From Methylobacterium sp. J-090 (GTDB lineage Bacteria; Pseudomonadota; Alphaproteobacteria; Rhizobiales; Beijerinckiaceae), in contig NZ_JAKSXV010000039.1 in assembly GCF_022829345.1 (NCBI RefSeq), positions 1 through 64,000 of the forward strand: a DNA stretch of 64,000 bases. Direction: 5' to 3'. Each line of letters opens with the position of its first letter. The stretch's first letter is position 1. The position numbers were made by a program, and so were the translations under genes. Below, piece by piece: positions 41,214 through 49,805 of the stretch. Under the pieces are notes generated by a model. The model saw only the letters and a program-made list of their open reading frames with translations, was not told the origin of the DNA and did no database searches.

Positions 41214-42106
41214 CGGACCGTATCCCGGTCCGACGTGCCGGATTCGCGCAGGAGGACGAGGGGCACGACGACGAGGGCGAGCATGAGGATCGCCACCGCC
41301 GAGGCGAGGGGCCAGTCGCGGTTGGAGAAGAACTCGCTCCACAGCACGCGCCCGAGCATCAGGGTGTCGGAGCCGCCCAGCAGATCCGGGATGATGAACT
41401 CGCCGACCATCGGCACGAAGCACAGGAGCGCCCCCGCGGCGAGGCCCGGCCGGGCCAGCGGCAGGGTCACGCTCCAGAACACCCGGATGGGCGACGCGCC
41501 GAGATCGGCGGCGGCTTCGCGCAGGCTCGGGTCGAGGCGGACCATCACGGCGTAGAGCGGCAGCACCATGAACGGCAGGTAGGCGTAGGTCAGCCCGACA
41601 AGGACCGCGGCCTGCGTACCGAGGATCTCGAGGGGGCGATCGATGAGACCGAGGCGCAGAAGGACGGCGCTCAGGAGCCCCTCCGGCTTCAGGATCGCGA
41701 TCCAGGCGTAGGTGCGGATGAGGAAGCTCGTCCAGAACGGCACGATCACGAGGGCGACGAGGAGCGGCTGCCATCGCTTGGGCGACCGCGCCATGGCGTG
41801 CGCCAGGGGCGTGCCGATGAGCGCCAGGATCAGGGTGGCGAGGCCGGCGAGCCACAGGGATTGCAGGGCGGCGTCCCGGTAGAGGGCGTCGCCCAGCAGG
41901 GTCTCGAAATTGGTGAAGTCGAGGGCTTCGAGGAAGCTGCTCCAGCCCACCGGCCCGGCGCTCCAGTCGAGGACAGGCAGATAGGGCGGTTGCGCGGTGG
42001 CCGCCGCGGACAGGCTGATCTTGAGGACGATCAGAGCGGGCACGAGGACGAAGGCGGCGAGCCACAGGGCCGGGACGACGGCGAGGAGGCGGGCGGGTCG
42101 CTTCAT
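41210..42106 (-). CDS. potH: polyamine-type ABC transporter permease (PotH-like)
   Basis: A 298-residue inner-membrane permease from ATG 42106. Six segments; RTYAWIAILKPEGLLSAVLL and LREAAADLGASPIRVFWSVT (EAA loop) followed by FVPMVGEFIIPDLLGG are the marks of PotB/PotH permeases. It overlaps both the ATPase gene upstream (four bases) and the second permease downstream. It forms the heterodimeric pore with PotI. Confidence 0.9.
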   Translation of the reverse strand: MKRPARLLAVVPALWLAAFVLVPALIVLKISLSAAATAQPPYLPVLDWSAGPVGWSSFLEALDFTNFETLLGDALYRDAALQSLWLAGLATLILALIGTPLAHAMARSPKRWQPLLVALVIVPFWTSFLIRTYAWIAILKPEGLLSAVLLRLGLIDRPLEILGTQAAVLVGLTYAYLPFMVLPLYAVMVRLDPSLREAAADLGASPIRVFWSVTLPLARPGLAAGALLCFVPMVGEFIIPDLLGGSDTLMLGRVLWSEFFSNRDWPLASAVAILMLALVVVPLVLLRESGTSDRDTVR

Positions 42107-43176
42107 GCCGGTAGAAGCCGACAGGCTTCCGGATCGAGGTCGAGGCGGATCGCGGCGCCCACCCCATGCGGGTCCGGTGCCTGGGCGACCGCCGGCATGC
42201 TCGCCCGCAGGAGGGTGCCGTCCTCCATGCGGATCCGGCGGCGGATGCGCTCGCCGAGGAAAGTCACCTCCGTGACCGTCCCGGCCGGTCCCGTCCCGGC
42301 GCCGAGGCCGACGCGTTCCGGACGGATGGCCAGGGTGGCCGCCTCCCCCTCCCCCGGCATGGTCCCGGGCGCGCGGGCGCGCAGTGGCCCGAACCCCGTC
42401 TGGACCACGGCCCAGTCGCCGTCCCGCCCGGCAACCCGGCCCGGGATCAGGTTCACGTCGCCGAGGAGGCTGGCGACGAAGCGGGTCGCGGGGCGCTCGT
42501 AGAGGGTGGCGGCGTCGCCCACCTGCACGAGCCGGCCCCGATCCATCACGCCGATGCGATCGGCCAGCGCCATCGCCTCGCCGGGATCGTGTGTGACCAT
42601 CACGAAGGTGATCCCGAGGCGGCGCTGGAGGGCGCGCAACTCGCCTTGCGTCTCCTCGCGCAGGCCCCGGTCGAGGGCGCCGAGGGGCTCGTCGAGGAGG
42701 AGAACGCCGGGCTCGCGGGCGAGCGCCCGGGCCAGCGCCACCCGCTGGCGCTGGCCGCCCGACAGGGTCTCGATCCGACGGTTCTCGAAGTTCTCCAGGC
42801 GCACGCGGGCCAACAGGTCCCTCACCCGGCCGGTCCGGTCCGCCCGTCCCAGATCCGGGAGGCCATACGCGATGTTCCCGGCGACATCCTTGTGCGGGAA
42901 CAGGGCGTAGGACTGGAACATTATGTTCACCGGCCGCCGGTGCGGCGGCAGGCCGGCCATGTCCTGCCCATCGACCCGGATGACACCGAGGTTCGGCGCC
43001 TCGAATCCCGCCACGAGGCGCAGGAGGGTGCTCTTGCCGCAGCCCGATGGCCCGAGCAGGCAGAAGAACTCGCCCGCCGCCAGGGCGAGGGAGACGTCCG
43101 CCACGGCAACACTGTCACCGAACCGCTTCGTGACTCCCGTGAGATCGAGGCGCGGCGTCGAACCCGTCCCGCCCAA
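42103..43176 (-). CDS. potG: polyamine-type ABC transporter ATP-binding protein (PotG-like)
   Basis: A 357-residue ATPase. Walker A is GPSGCGKSTLLR near residue 42, Q-loop in NIMFQSYALFPH, signature LSGGQRQRVALARAL, Walker B VLLLDEPLGAL, and a C-terminal TOBE-like region (RPERVGLGAGTGPAG). ATG or GTG at 43176 follows the Crp-type gene by only three bases. The operon has ATPase and both permeases but no periplasmic binding protein gene in the window. Confidence 0.9.
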   Translation of the reverse strand: MGGTGSTPRLDLTGVTKRFGDSVAVADVSLALAAGEFFCLLGPSGCGKSTLLRLVAGFEAPNLGVIRVDGQDMAGLPPHRRPVNIMFQSYALFPHKDVAGNIAYGLPDLGRADRTGRVRDLLARVRLENFENRRIETLSGGQRQRVALARALAREPGVLLLDEPLGALDRGLREETQGELRALQRRLGITFVMVTHDPGEAMALADRIGVMDRGRLVQVGDAATLYERPATRFVASLLGDVNLIPGRVAGRDGDWAVVQTGFGPLRARAPGTMPGEGEAATLAIRPERVGLGAGTGPAGTVTEVTFLGERIRRRIRMEDGTLLRASMPAVAQAPDPHGVGAAIRLDLDPEACRLLPA

Positions 43177-43179
43177 GAC

Positions 43180-43866
43180 TCAGCTGTCCTCCCGCAGGGC
43201 CTCGGCGACGCGGGCCTCCAGGAGGTCGGGCCGGCGGATCACGAGGGCGCCACGGGTGCGGTCGATGAGGCCGTCCGCCGCCATGACGGTGAATTCGCGG
43301 GTCACCTGCTCGCGGCGGCAGCCGATGCGGGCGGCGAGCACGTGGTGGTAGGGCGGCGGGGTGACGACGCGCGCACCGTCCCCGCCCGTGCGCGGCACCG
43401 AGAGGCGCAGCAACTCGGCGTAGAGGCGGTGGCGCAGGTCGAGGAGCGCGTGCTCCATGATGCGGGTGTTGAGTTCGCGCACGCGCTTGGCGAGCAGGCG
43501 GAACAGCCGGTCGGCGATGGCCTCCGAGGCGAAGATCATCTGGCGGAAGATCGGGGCCGGCACGACGCAGACCTCGCCCCGCGTCAGCGCGGTGACGTTG
43601 GCCGAGCGGCCGATGCCGTCGAGGGCCGCGAGTTCGCCGAAGAACGCGCCGCCGCGCATCTCGCCGAGGATCACCTCCTTGCCCGATTGCGACCGGTTGA
43701 GGATGCGGACCTCGCCGGAGGCCAGGAAATACACGTCGGTGGAGACGTCGTCGTAATCGACCAGGACTTCGTTCTCGTCGAACCGGCGCCAGTGGCAACG
43801 CGTCTCGTAGGACGACAACTCGATTCCCGGTTCCTTGAAGAACGGGATTGTCGCCAGCCGACTCAT
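43180..43866 (-). CDS. Crp/Fnr-family transcriptional regulator
   Basis: From ATG 43866 (a strong AGGAG lies upstream on the minus strand), 228 residues. The N-terminal cyclic-nucleotide-binding-type barrel includes VYFLASGEVRILNRSQSGKE and GGAFFGELAALDG; a long dimerisation helix follows; and the C-terminal HTH is HHVLAARIGCRREQVTREFT. No N-terminal cysteine cluster, so not an Fe-S Fnr. It sits directly before the potGHI-like genes and may be co-transcribed with them. The effector is unknown. Confidence 0.9.
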   Translation of the reverse strand: MSRLATIPFFKEPGIELSSYETRCHWRRFDENEVLVDYDDVSTDVYFLASGEVRILNRSQSGKEVILGEMRGGAFFGELAALDGIGRSANVTALTRGEVCVVPAPIFRQMIFASEAIADRLFRLLAKRVRELNTRIMEHALLDLRHRLYAELLRLSVPRTGGDGARVVTPPPYHHVLAARIGCRREQVTREFTVMAADGLIDRTRGALVIRRPDLLEARVAEALREDS

Positions 43867-44221
43867 CGAAAAACTCCTGGTGGCGCCCTGCGCCCGATCC
43901 TGACCTCGAGGGGATCGCTGCCGATCCGGCGCGCCAACCCAGGCCGTGGCCGGCCCATGCTTCCGGTGTTCGTCGGATACCCGATGATCCCGAACCGCGA
44001 TCGTGACGACCGGGTACGGGCCGGTCAAGCCGCCGTCCGCGCGATGGGGGTGGATAGGCTCGTGCCGCGCCGGGTGTTGCTTCAGCGTCCCAGTTTTCGT
44101 GCAAGGTGGCGCACAACGGGGATGGAGGCCGCGCACCCGCTTGCCAAGTTCAAGATGGATTGGTAGCCGAATTTTTCCCCGTTGAGCACTTGTCGCGTCG
44201 GTTCGGGGGCGGAATTTCGCG
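43867..44221. other. intergenic region between crp-like and lpxC-like genes
   Basis: This 355-base divergent interval must contain the promoters of the leftward regulator and the rightward LpxC-like gene. An AT-richer stretch (ATTTTTCCCCGTTGAGCAC around 44168-44186) lies near the lpxC side. I see no convincing Crp/Fnr box, hairpin or small gene in it. Confidence 0.3.
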
Positions 44222-45187
44222 ATGCTCGGCCAATCCTCCGTCCGCCTTAGACTGTCTAGCCCGGCGGAGGATATTGTCCCTTTCGAGCCGATTTGGGTGC
44301 AGACCCCGTCGGCCGGCCCGGTTCAGGCCCTCGCTGTCCAGGCCACCCTCGGCGCGGCCTTCACCCTGTCCGGGCGCGGACTCCATACGGGCCGCAAGGC
44401 GACGGTCCGGGTCTCGCCCGCCGAGGCCGAAACCGGGATCGTCTTCCGGCGATCCCTCATGGGGCGATGGGCGTGCGTGCCCGCCCTCTGGCACCTGCGC
44501 GAGGCGCAGCCGCTCTGCACCGCCCTACGTGGGCCGGACGGGACCCTGGTGCGGACGGTCGAGCACCTCATGGCGTCCCTCAGCGCCTTCGGCATCGACA
44601 ACGCCACCGTCGATCTCGACGCCGAGGAACTCCCGATCTTCGACGGCAGCGCCCTGCCCTGGTGCGCGGCCATCGCGCAGGCGGGACGGCAGACCCTCGC
44701 CGCGCCGCGTCGCCAGCTCCGGGTGCGCCGGACTGTGGAGGTGCGCGACGGGGAGCGCAGTCTGCGCATCGAGCCCTCGGACGGGTTCAGCATCACGGGC
44801 GAACTCGCGCTCGCGAAGTTCGGTGTCATGCGCTGGCAGGGCACGGTCACGCAGGCCAGCTTCGTGGAATCCCTCGCCCCCTCGCGCAGCTTCGGCCGGC
44901 TGAAATGGGCCGTGCCCCTCAAGCTCTACGCCTACGCCACCGGGCGGTCCGTGCTGCGGGGGGCCAATGTCCGCAGCACGGCGGCGATCTTCGGAAACCG
45001 CATCATCGGCGGCATGCGGGGGGCCGACGAGCCCGTGCGTCACCGCCTCCTCGACCTCGTCGGCGATCTCGCCCTCATCGGCCATCCCGTTCTGGGCCAC
45101 GTCACCGCCCGGCATACGGGCCACAACCTCAACCACGCCCTCGTGGCGGCGCTCCTCGCCGACCCCGCCGCCTGGGAACTCGTCTGA
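44222..45187 (+). CDS. lpxC: divergent UDP-3-O-acyl-N-acetylglucosamine deacetylase (LpxC-like)
   Basis: A 321-residue protein. It keeps LSGRGLHTGRKATVRVSPAE, the catalytic Glu-His in RTVEHLMASLSAFGIDNATV, EELPIFDGSALPWC, and the zinc ligands in VRHRLLDLVGDLALIG (HxxxD) and TGHNLNHALVAAL. Between SRSFGRLKWA and the HxxxD block it lacks the usual EFEYLRANGLALGGS-type stretch, so it looks like a shortened paralogue. LpxC commits UDP-acyl-GlcNAc to lipid A synthesis; whether this copy is the essential one cannot be told. It is followed by an ABC-F gene. Confidence 0.85.
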   Translation: MLGQSSVRLRLSSPAEDIVPFEPIWVQTPSAGPVQALAVQATLGAAFTLSGRGLHTGRKATVRVSPAEAETGIVFRRSLMGRWACVPALWHLREAQPLCTALRGPDGTLVRTVEHLMASLSAFGIDNATVDLDAEELPIFDGSALPWCAAIAQAGRQTLAAPRRQLRVRRTVEVRDGERSLRIEPSDGFSITGELALAKFGVMRWQGTVTQASFVESLAPSRSFGRLKWAVPLKLYAYATGRSVLRGANVRSTAAIFGNRIIGGMRGADEPVRHRLLDLVGDLALIGHPVLGHVTARHTGHNLNHALVAALLADPAAWELV

Positions 45188-45272
45188 TCCGCGCGGCCCA
45201 GGAGGCCGCACGCTCCAGGAAACCGCCGCGCGCCGCTTGCCACGGCCGGGGCGCGGCGCCAGAACCCCGTCC

Positions 45273-47147
45273 ATGCTGCGCGTCAACGACCTCACCTACC
45301 GCATCGGCGAACGCCTGATCCTCGACGGAGCCACCTTCGTCATTCCGGATCGGGCCCGGGTCGGGCTCGTGGGCCGCAACGGGGCGGGCAAGACCACCCT
45401 GTTCCGGGCGATCCTCGGCGAATTGCCGACGGAGGGCGGCACCGTGTCGATGCCCAAGGGCATGCGCATCGGCGCCGTGGCGCAGGAGGCACCGGCCGGC
45501 CCCGAGACCCTGCACGCCGTGGTGCTGGCCGCCGACACCGAGCGCGCGCGCCTGATGGCGGAGGCCGAGACCGCCGACGGCCTGCGCCGGGCCGAGATCG
45601 AGACCCGGCTCGTGGACATCGAGGCGCATTCGGCCCCGGCGCGCGCGGCGGCCATCCTGCACGGCCTCGGGTTCGATGCCGAGGCACAGGGCCGCCCGTG
45701 CTCCGACTTCTCGGGCGGCTGGCGCATGCGTGTGGCTCTGGCCGCCGTGCTGTTCTCCGAGCCCGACCTGCTGCTTCTGGATGAGCCGACCAACTACCTC
45801 GACATCGAGGGCACCATCTGGCTCTACGACTATCTCGAACGCTATCCGCGCACGGCGGTGATCATCAGCCACGACCGCGACCTGCTCGACGAGTGCGTCG
45901 ATCACATCCTCCACCTCGACCGGGGCAAGCTCGCCATCTACCGGGGCGGCTACACCTCGTTCGCCCGTCAGGTGGCCGAGAAGCGCACGCTCCAGGCCAA
46001 GGCCAAGGTGAAGCAGGACGCCGAGCGCGCCCATCTCCAGAGCTTCGTCGACCGGTTCAAGGCGAAGGCCACGAAGGCGCGCCAGGCCCAGTCCCGCGTC
46101 AAGCGGCTCGCCAAGATGGAGATCATCGCCTCGGTGATCGAGGACGACGTGCCGAAGTTCCGCCTGCCGAGCCCGGAGCGTCCGCTGTCGCCGCCCATCG
46201 TCGCCATGGAGCGGGTCCAGGCGGGGTATCCCGACCGGATCGTCCTGTCGGGCCTCAACCTCAGCCTCGCCCCCGACGATCGGGTGGCGCTGCTCGGCGC
46301 CAACGGCAACGGCAAGTCGACCTTCTGCAAGCTCATCGGCGGGCGCCTGCCGCCCTTGAGCGGTGAGATGCGGCGCTCCGGCAAGATGGAGGTCGCCTAC
46401 TTCGCCCAGCACCAGCTCGACGAGCTGCGCCCGGCCGAGAGTGCCTACGCCCATGTCCGCGACCTGATGCCGGACGTGCCGGAATCGAAGGCGCGGGCGG
46501 CGGCCGCGCGGCTGGGCTTCTCCGGCACCAAGTCCGAGACGCCGGTCTCGCAGCTCTCCGGCGGCGAGAAGGCCCGGCTGCTCATGGGGCTCGCCGCCTT
46601 CAACGGCCCGCATCTGCTCATCCTCGACGAGCCGACGAACCACCTCGACATCGAGAGCCGGCAGGCCCTGGTGGAGGCGATCAACGATTACGAGGGCGCC
46701 GTCATCCTCGTCTCCCACGACCGTTTCCTGGTCGAGGCCTGCGCCGACCGACTCTGGCTGGTCGCCAATGGCAGCGTGAAGGCCTTCGACGGGGATATGG
46801 ACGATTACCGCCGCCTCGTGCTCGCCGGCCCTGAGCGGCCGGCGGAGAAGGAAGCGGTCGAGACCGCCGGCGGGGTCAAGGCGGTGGAGCGGCGCTCCAA
46901 CGCCGAGCGCCGGGTGGCCCTCGCCCCCTTGCGCAAGAAGATCGAGGCGGTGGAGGCGCGGATGAAGAAGCTCGCCGAGGCCATGGCCAAGATCGACGCG
47001 GCCCTCGCCGACGGCACCGCCTTCCAGGCCAACGCCGCCAAGGCGGGGGAACTCGCGAAAATGCGCTCGGACGCCGCCGGCGCCCTCGAATCGGCCGAGG
47101 AGGAATGGCTCGACCTCAGCGGCGCCATCGAAGCGGCGGAAGCCTGA
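45273..47147 (+). CDS. ABC-F family ATP-binding protein
   Basis: A 624-residue duplicated ATPase without membrane segments, from ATG 45273. The first domain has GRNGAGKTTLF and the signature FSGGWRMRVALAA, the second GANGNGKSTFC and LSGGEKARLLMGL; both have LLDEPTN-type Walker B sites followed by DIE. The linker carries KARQAQSRVKRLAKME, and the C terminus is an alanine/lysine-rich coiled coil. ABC-F proteins act on ribosomes as translation factors or in resistance; this sequence is closest to the Uup/YheS/EttA-type group but cannot be assigned further. Confidence 0.93.
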   Translation: MLRVNDLTYRIGERLILDGATFVIPDRARVGLVGRNGAGKTTLFRAILGELPTEGGTVSMPKGMRIGAVAQEAPAGPETLHAVVLAADTERARLMAEAETADGLRRAEIETRLVDIEAHSAPARAAAILHGLGFDAEAQGRPCSDFSGGWRMRVALAAVLFSEPDLLLLDEPTNYLDIEGTIWLYDYLERYPRTAVIISHDRDLLDECVDHILHLDRGKLAIYRGGYTSFARQVAEKRTLQAKAKVKQDAERAHLQSFVDRFKAKATKARQAQSRVKRLAKMEIIASVIEDDVPKFRLPSPERPLSPPIVAMERVQAGYPDRIVLSGLNLSLAPDDRVALLGANGNGKSTFCKLIGGRLPPLSGEMRRSGKMEVAYFAQHQLDELRPAESAYAHVRDLMPDVPESKARAAAARLGFSGTKSETPVSQLSGGEKARLLMGLAAFNGPHLLILDEPTNHLDIESRQALVEAINDYEGAVILVSHDRFLVEACADRLWLVANGSVKAFDGDMDDYRRLVLAGPERPAEKEAVETAGGVKAVERRSNAERRVALAPLRKKIEAVEARMKKLAEAMAKIDAALADGTAFQANAAKAGELAKMRSDAAGALESAEEEWLDLSGAIEAAEA

Positions 47148-47412
47148 ACCGGCCCTCCGACTGCGGCCCTCGCACCACAGTGCCTTGCCGTTGCGACCCC
47201 GGGACAGCCCCTGCGGACGGTTGCGCGGGACGGGCCATACGTTCGCCACATGGGCACGCTTGAGGGGCAGGAACGGTGCGGGTCTTAAGCGCGCGTTCAC
47301 CGCGATACGCGACCGTTCCGGCACGGGCTCGCGGATCGGGGCGGTCCGGGTTCGGGCACAGGTTTATGGGCGGGGCCGTGCCATGCGCGGACGCCCCGGG
47401 GGGAGCGGGTTC

Positions 47413-48282
47413 ATGACGGTTCTGACGCTGCGGGCATCGAAGGCGGGGCTGATCGGGGCCGCCCTCGTGGCGGCCGCGCTCGGTGGGTGCGAGACCTACG
47501 GCAATGCCGGTGCGCCGAAGCAGTTCGCCGTGCTCGAGACCGACACGACGGGCGCCACCAACGTGAACATCGCCTCGCTCAGCGAAGTGATCCAGCGCAA
47601 CCCCAACGATGCCGCCGCCTACGTGACGCGCGGCGCCGCCTACGCCCGTTCGGGCCAGTTCAACGACGCCATCGGCGATTTCACCAAGGCGGTGCAGATC
47701 GATCCGAACTCGGCCTCGGCCTACAACAACCGGGCGCTCGCCAACCGCCAAATCGGCCGCAACGACGCGGCTTTGGGCGATTTCTCCAAGGCCATCGCGG
47801 CGGACCCGAACTACGGTCCGGCCTATATCGGCCGCGCCAATGTCCTGCGTGCCCAGGGCGACCTCGACGGCGCCGGCAGCGACCTCAACCAGGCGATCCG
47901 CCTGACGCCGGAATCGGCCGAAGCCTATCACGCCCGCGGCCTCGTGCGGCAGAAGCAGAACCAGAACACCCAGGCCATCGCCGATTTCGACGCCGCCATC
48001 GATCGCAACCCGTTCGTGGCCGCGCCCTACGCCGCCCGCGGCCAGAGCCTCATCGCCACCAACCAGTTCGACAAGGCCATCGAGGACTACAACGCGGCGC
48101 TCAACGTCAACAACAAGGACGCCACGTCCTGGGCCTATCGCGGCGTGGCCTACGAGAAGTCCAACCGCCGCAAGGAAGCGATGGAGAGCTACCAGCGCGC
48201 CGCGCAGCTCGATCCCTCCAACCCCATCGCCAAGCAGGGCCTCGGCCGCGTGCAGGGCGGCGTCGGTTCGCTGTTCAACTGA
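47413..48282 (+). CDS. tetratricopeptide repeat lipoprotein
   Basis: From ATG 47413, preceded by a GGGGGGAGCGGG ribosome-binding site, 289 residues. A lipoprotein signal ends in LGGC (cysteine at about residue 30). The mature protein is mostly TPR units (AYVTRGAAYARSGQFNDAIG, AYNNRALANRQIGRNDAALG, AYHARGLVRQKQNQNTQAIA, and two more) of about 34 residues. It is predicted to be an envelope scaffolding lipoprotein similar to NlpI. An upstream ATG at 47383 in the same frame is less likely. Confidence 0.9.
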   Translation: MTVLTLRASKAGLIGAALVAAALGGCETYGNAGAPKQFAVLETDTTGATNVNIASLSEVIQRNPNDAAAYVTRGAAYARSGQFNDAIGDFTKAVQIDPNSASAYNNRALANRQIGRNDAALGDFSKAIAADPNYGPAYIGRANVLRAQGDLDGAGSDLNQAIRLTPESAEAYHARGLVRQKQNQNTQAIADFDAAIDRNPFVAAPYAARGQSLIATNQFDKAIEDYNAALNVNNKDATSWAYRGVAYEKSNRRKEAMESYQRAAQLDPSNPIAKQGLGRVQGGVGSLFN

Positions 48283-48289
48283 CGCGGCG

Positions 48290-48312
48290 CCCGCCGTCCG
48301 ACGGCGGGCTTC
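48290..48312 (+). terminator. terminator-like hairpin after the TPR lipoprotein gene
   Basis: CCCGCCGT and ACGGCGGG pair around a three-base loop eight bases after the stop codon, followed by CTTCTC, a weak T/C tract. A second GC-rich arm downstream could extend the structure. Confidence 0.55.
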
Positions 48313-48388
48313 TCTCGAGAAGGCCCGCCGGATACCCTTGCGGCAGCTCTGAAACACGCCAGGATCGCGCCTCCCCGGGAGTCCCCTG

Positions 48389-48652
48389 ATGCGCCGCCTC
48401 GCCCTCGCCTGCCTCTTGATCCTGCCCGCCGCGCCGGCGCTGGCCGCTTTCCCGTGCGGTGAACTCTGGGGCGAGCGCAACGCCGTCTATGCCGAGGCCG
48501 GCTATTGTTTTCGCACGGCCCGCGCCATCAAGGCCTTCGGCAACGCCAATTGCCCCTACGACAGCATCCGCGATGTGCCGCTCTCCGCCCGCGACCGGGC
48601 CAAGGTTGCCGACATCGTGCGCGAGGAGCAACGGAACGCCTGCCGGGATTGA
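48389..48652 (+). CDS. small secreted YARHG-like protein
   Basis: An 87-residue protein with a cleavable signal (MRRLALACLLILPAAPALAA). The mature part has FPCGELWGERNAVYAEAGYC FRTARAIKAFGNANC in outline: paired cysteines and the W-xx-RN-x-Y-x-x-x-G-Y-C-F pattern of YARHG-type extracellular domains. It converges on glpX with 18 bases between the stops. Function unknown; related domains sit in envelope-associated peptidases and sensors. Confidence 0.82.
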   Translation: MRRLALACLLILPAAPALAAFPCGELWGERNAVYAEAGYCFRTARAIKAFGNANCPYDSIRDVPLSARDRAKVADIVREEQRNACRD

Positions 48653-48670
48653 TCCCCGGCCCCGCCTCCT

Positions 48671-49663
48671 TCATCCCTCCAAGGGCTGCATCCGCCGGTG
48701 CTCGCCGATGATGCGCCGAACGGTGCCGGTGGCCGAGCGGTAGACCACCGTCTCGGTCTCGACGTGGCCTTGCTTGAACCGCACGCCCTTCAGGAGCGCC
48801 CCGTCGGTCACGCCGGTGGCCGCCACGATGACGTCGCCGCGGGCCATGTCGTGGAGCTCGTACTTCCGGTTGGGATCGCTGATGCCCATCCGCGCCGCGC
48901 GCTCGCGCTTCTCGTGACTGTCGAGGATGAGCCGGCCCTGCATGTGGCCGCCGATGCACCGGAGCACACCGGCGGCGATGACGCCCTCGGGGGCGGCACC
49001 GATGCCGAGGTAGATGTCGGCGCCGGTCTCGTCCGGGCTCGTCGTGTGGATGATGGCGGCGATGTCGCCATCCGAGATCAGACGGATGCCGGCCCCCGTC
49101 GCCCGCACGGCGGCGACCAGGGCCATGTGGCGTGGCCGGTCGAGGATGATCGCGGTGATCTGGGCCGGGTCGATGCCCTTGTGACGGGCCAGTGCCGCGA
49201 TGTTGTCGGCGGGGCTTGCGTCGAGGTCGACCAGCCCCGCCGGATAGCCGGGGCCGATGGCGATCTTCTGCATGTAGACGTCGGGGGCGGCCAGCAGGGA
49301 GCCGGCCTCGGCGAGCGCCATCACCGCGATGGCGCCGGGCATGTCCTTGGCGCACAGGGTGGTGCCCTCGAGGGGGTCGACGGCGATGTCGACTTTCGGC
49401 CCCGCGCCGGTGCCGAGGCGCTCGCCGATGTAGAGCATCGGTGCCTCGTCGCGCTCGCCCTCGCCGATCACGACGGTGCCGTCGATGGGCAGTGTGTTCA
49501 GCTCGGCCCGCATGGCATCGACGGCGGCCTGATCGGCTTCCCGCTCCTTGCCCTGGCCACGCAGGTGGGCCGCCGCGATCGCGGCGCGCTCGGTGACCCG
49601 AGCCAGTTCAAGGGCCAGGGTGCGACCGACCGTACTGCCGGGTGTCGTCTTGCCGTACGCCAT
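48671..49663 (-). CDS. glpX: class II fructose-1,6-bisphosphatase
   Basis: A 330-residue GlpX-type phosphatase. It contains DGTVVIGEGERDEAPMLYIG near residue 61, the metal-binding VDPLEGTT near residue 97, ADIYLGIGAAPEGVIAAGVL and GVTDGALLKGVRF. It hydrolyses fructose-1,6-bisphosphate (and in some relatives sedoheptulose-1,7-bisphosphate), used in gluconeogenesis and the pentose or serine cycles. It lies downstream of the homoserine dehydrogenase gene on the same strand, a conserved order in Rhizobiales. Confidence 0.95.
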   Translation of the reverse strand: MAYGKTTPGSTVGRTLALELARVTERAAIAAAHLRGQGKEREADQAAVDAMRAELNTLPIDGTVVIGEGERDEAPMLYIGERLGTGAGPKVDIAVDPLEGTTLCAKDMPGAIAVMALAEAGSLLAAPDVYMQKIAIGPGYPAGLVDLDASPADNIAALARHKGIDPAQITAIILDRPRHMALVAAVRATGAGIRLISDGDIAAIIHTTSPDETGADIYLGIGAAPEGVIAAGVLRCIGGHMQGRLILDSHEKRERAARMGISDPNRKYELHDMARGDVIVAATGVTDGALLKGVRFKQGHVETETVVYRSATGTVRRIIGEHRRMQPLEG

Positions 49664-49805
49664 GGACCTGTCCGCGCCTTTCGCCGTTCGTGTGATCTCT
49701 ATGAACTAAAGTTCGAGAAACACTATCGTCGGGCCCGCCTTCTGCACGGGTTCCTGGCAAAATTTTGCGTCATCGACATGGGGGCGAGTCTCCGTGCGCA
49801 GCGGC

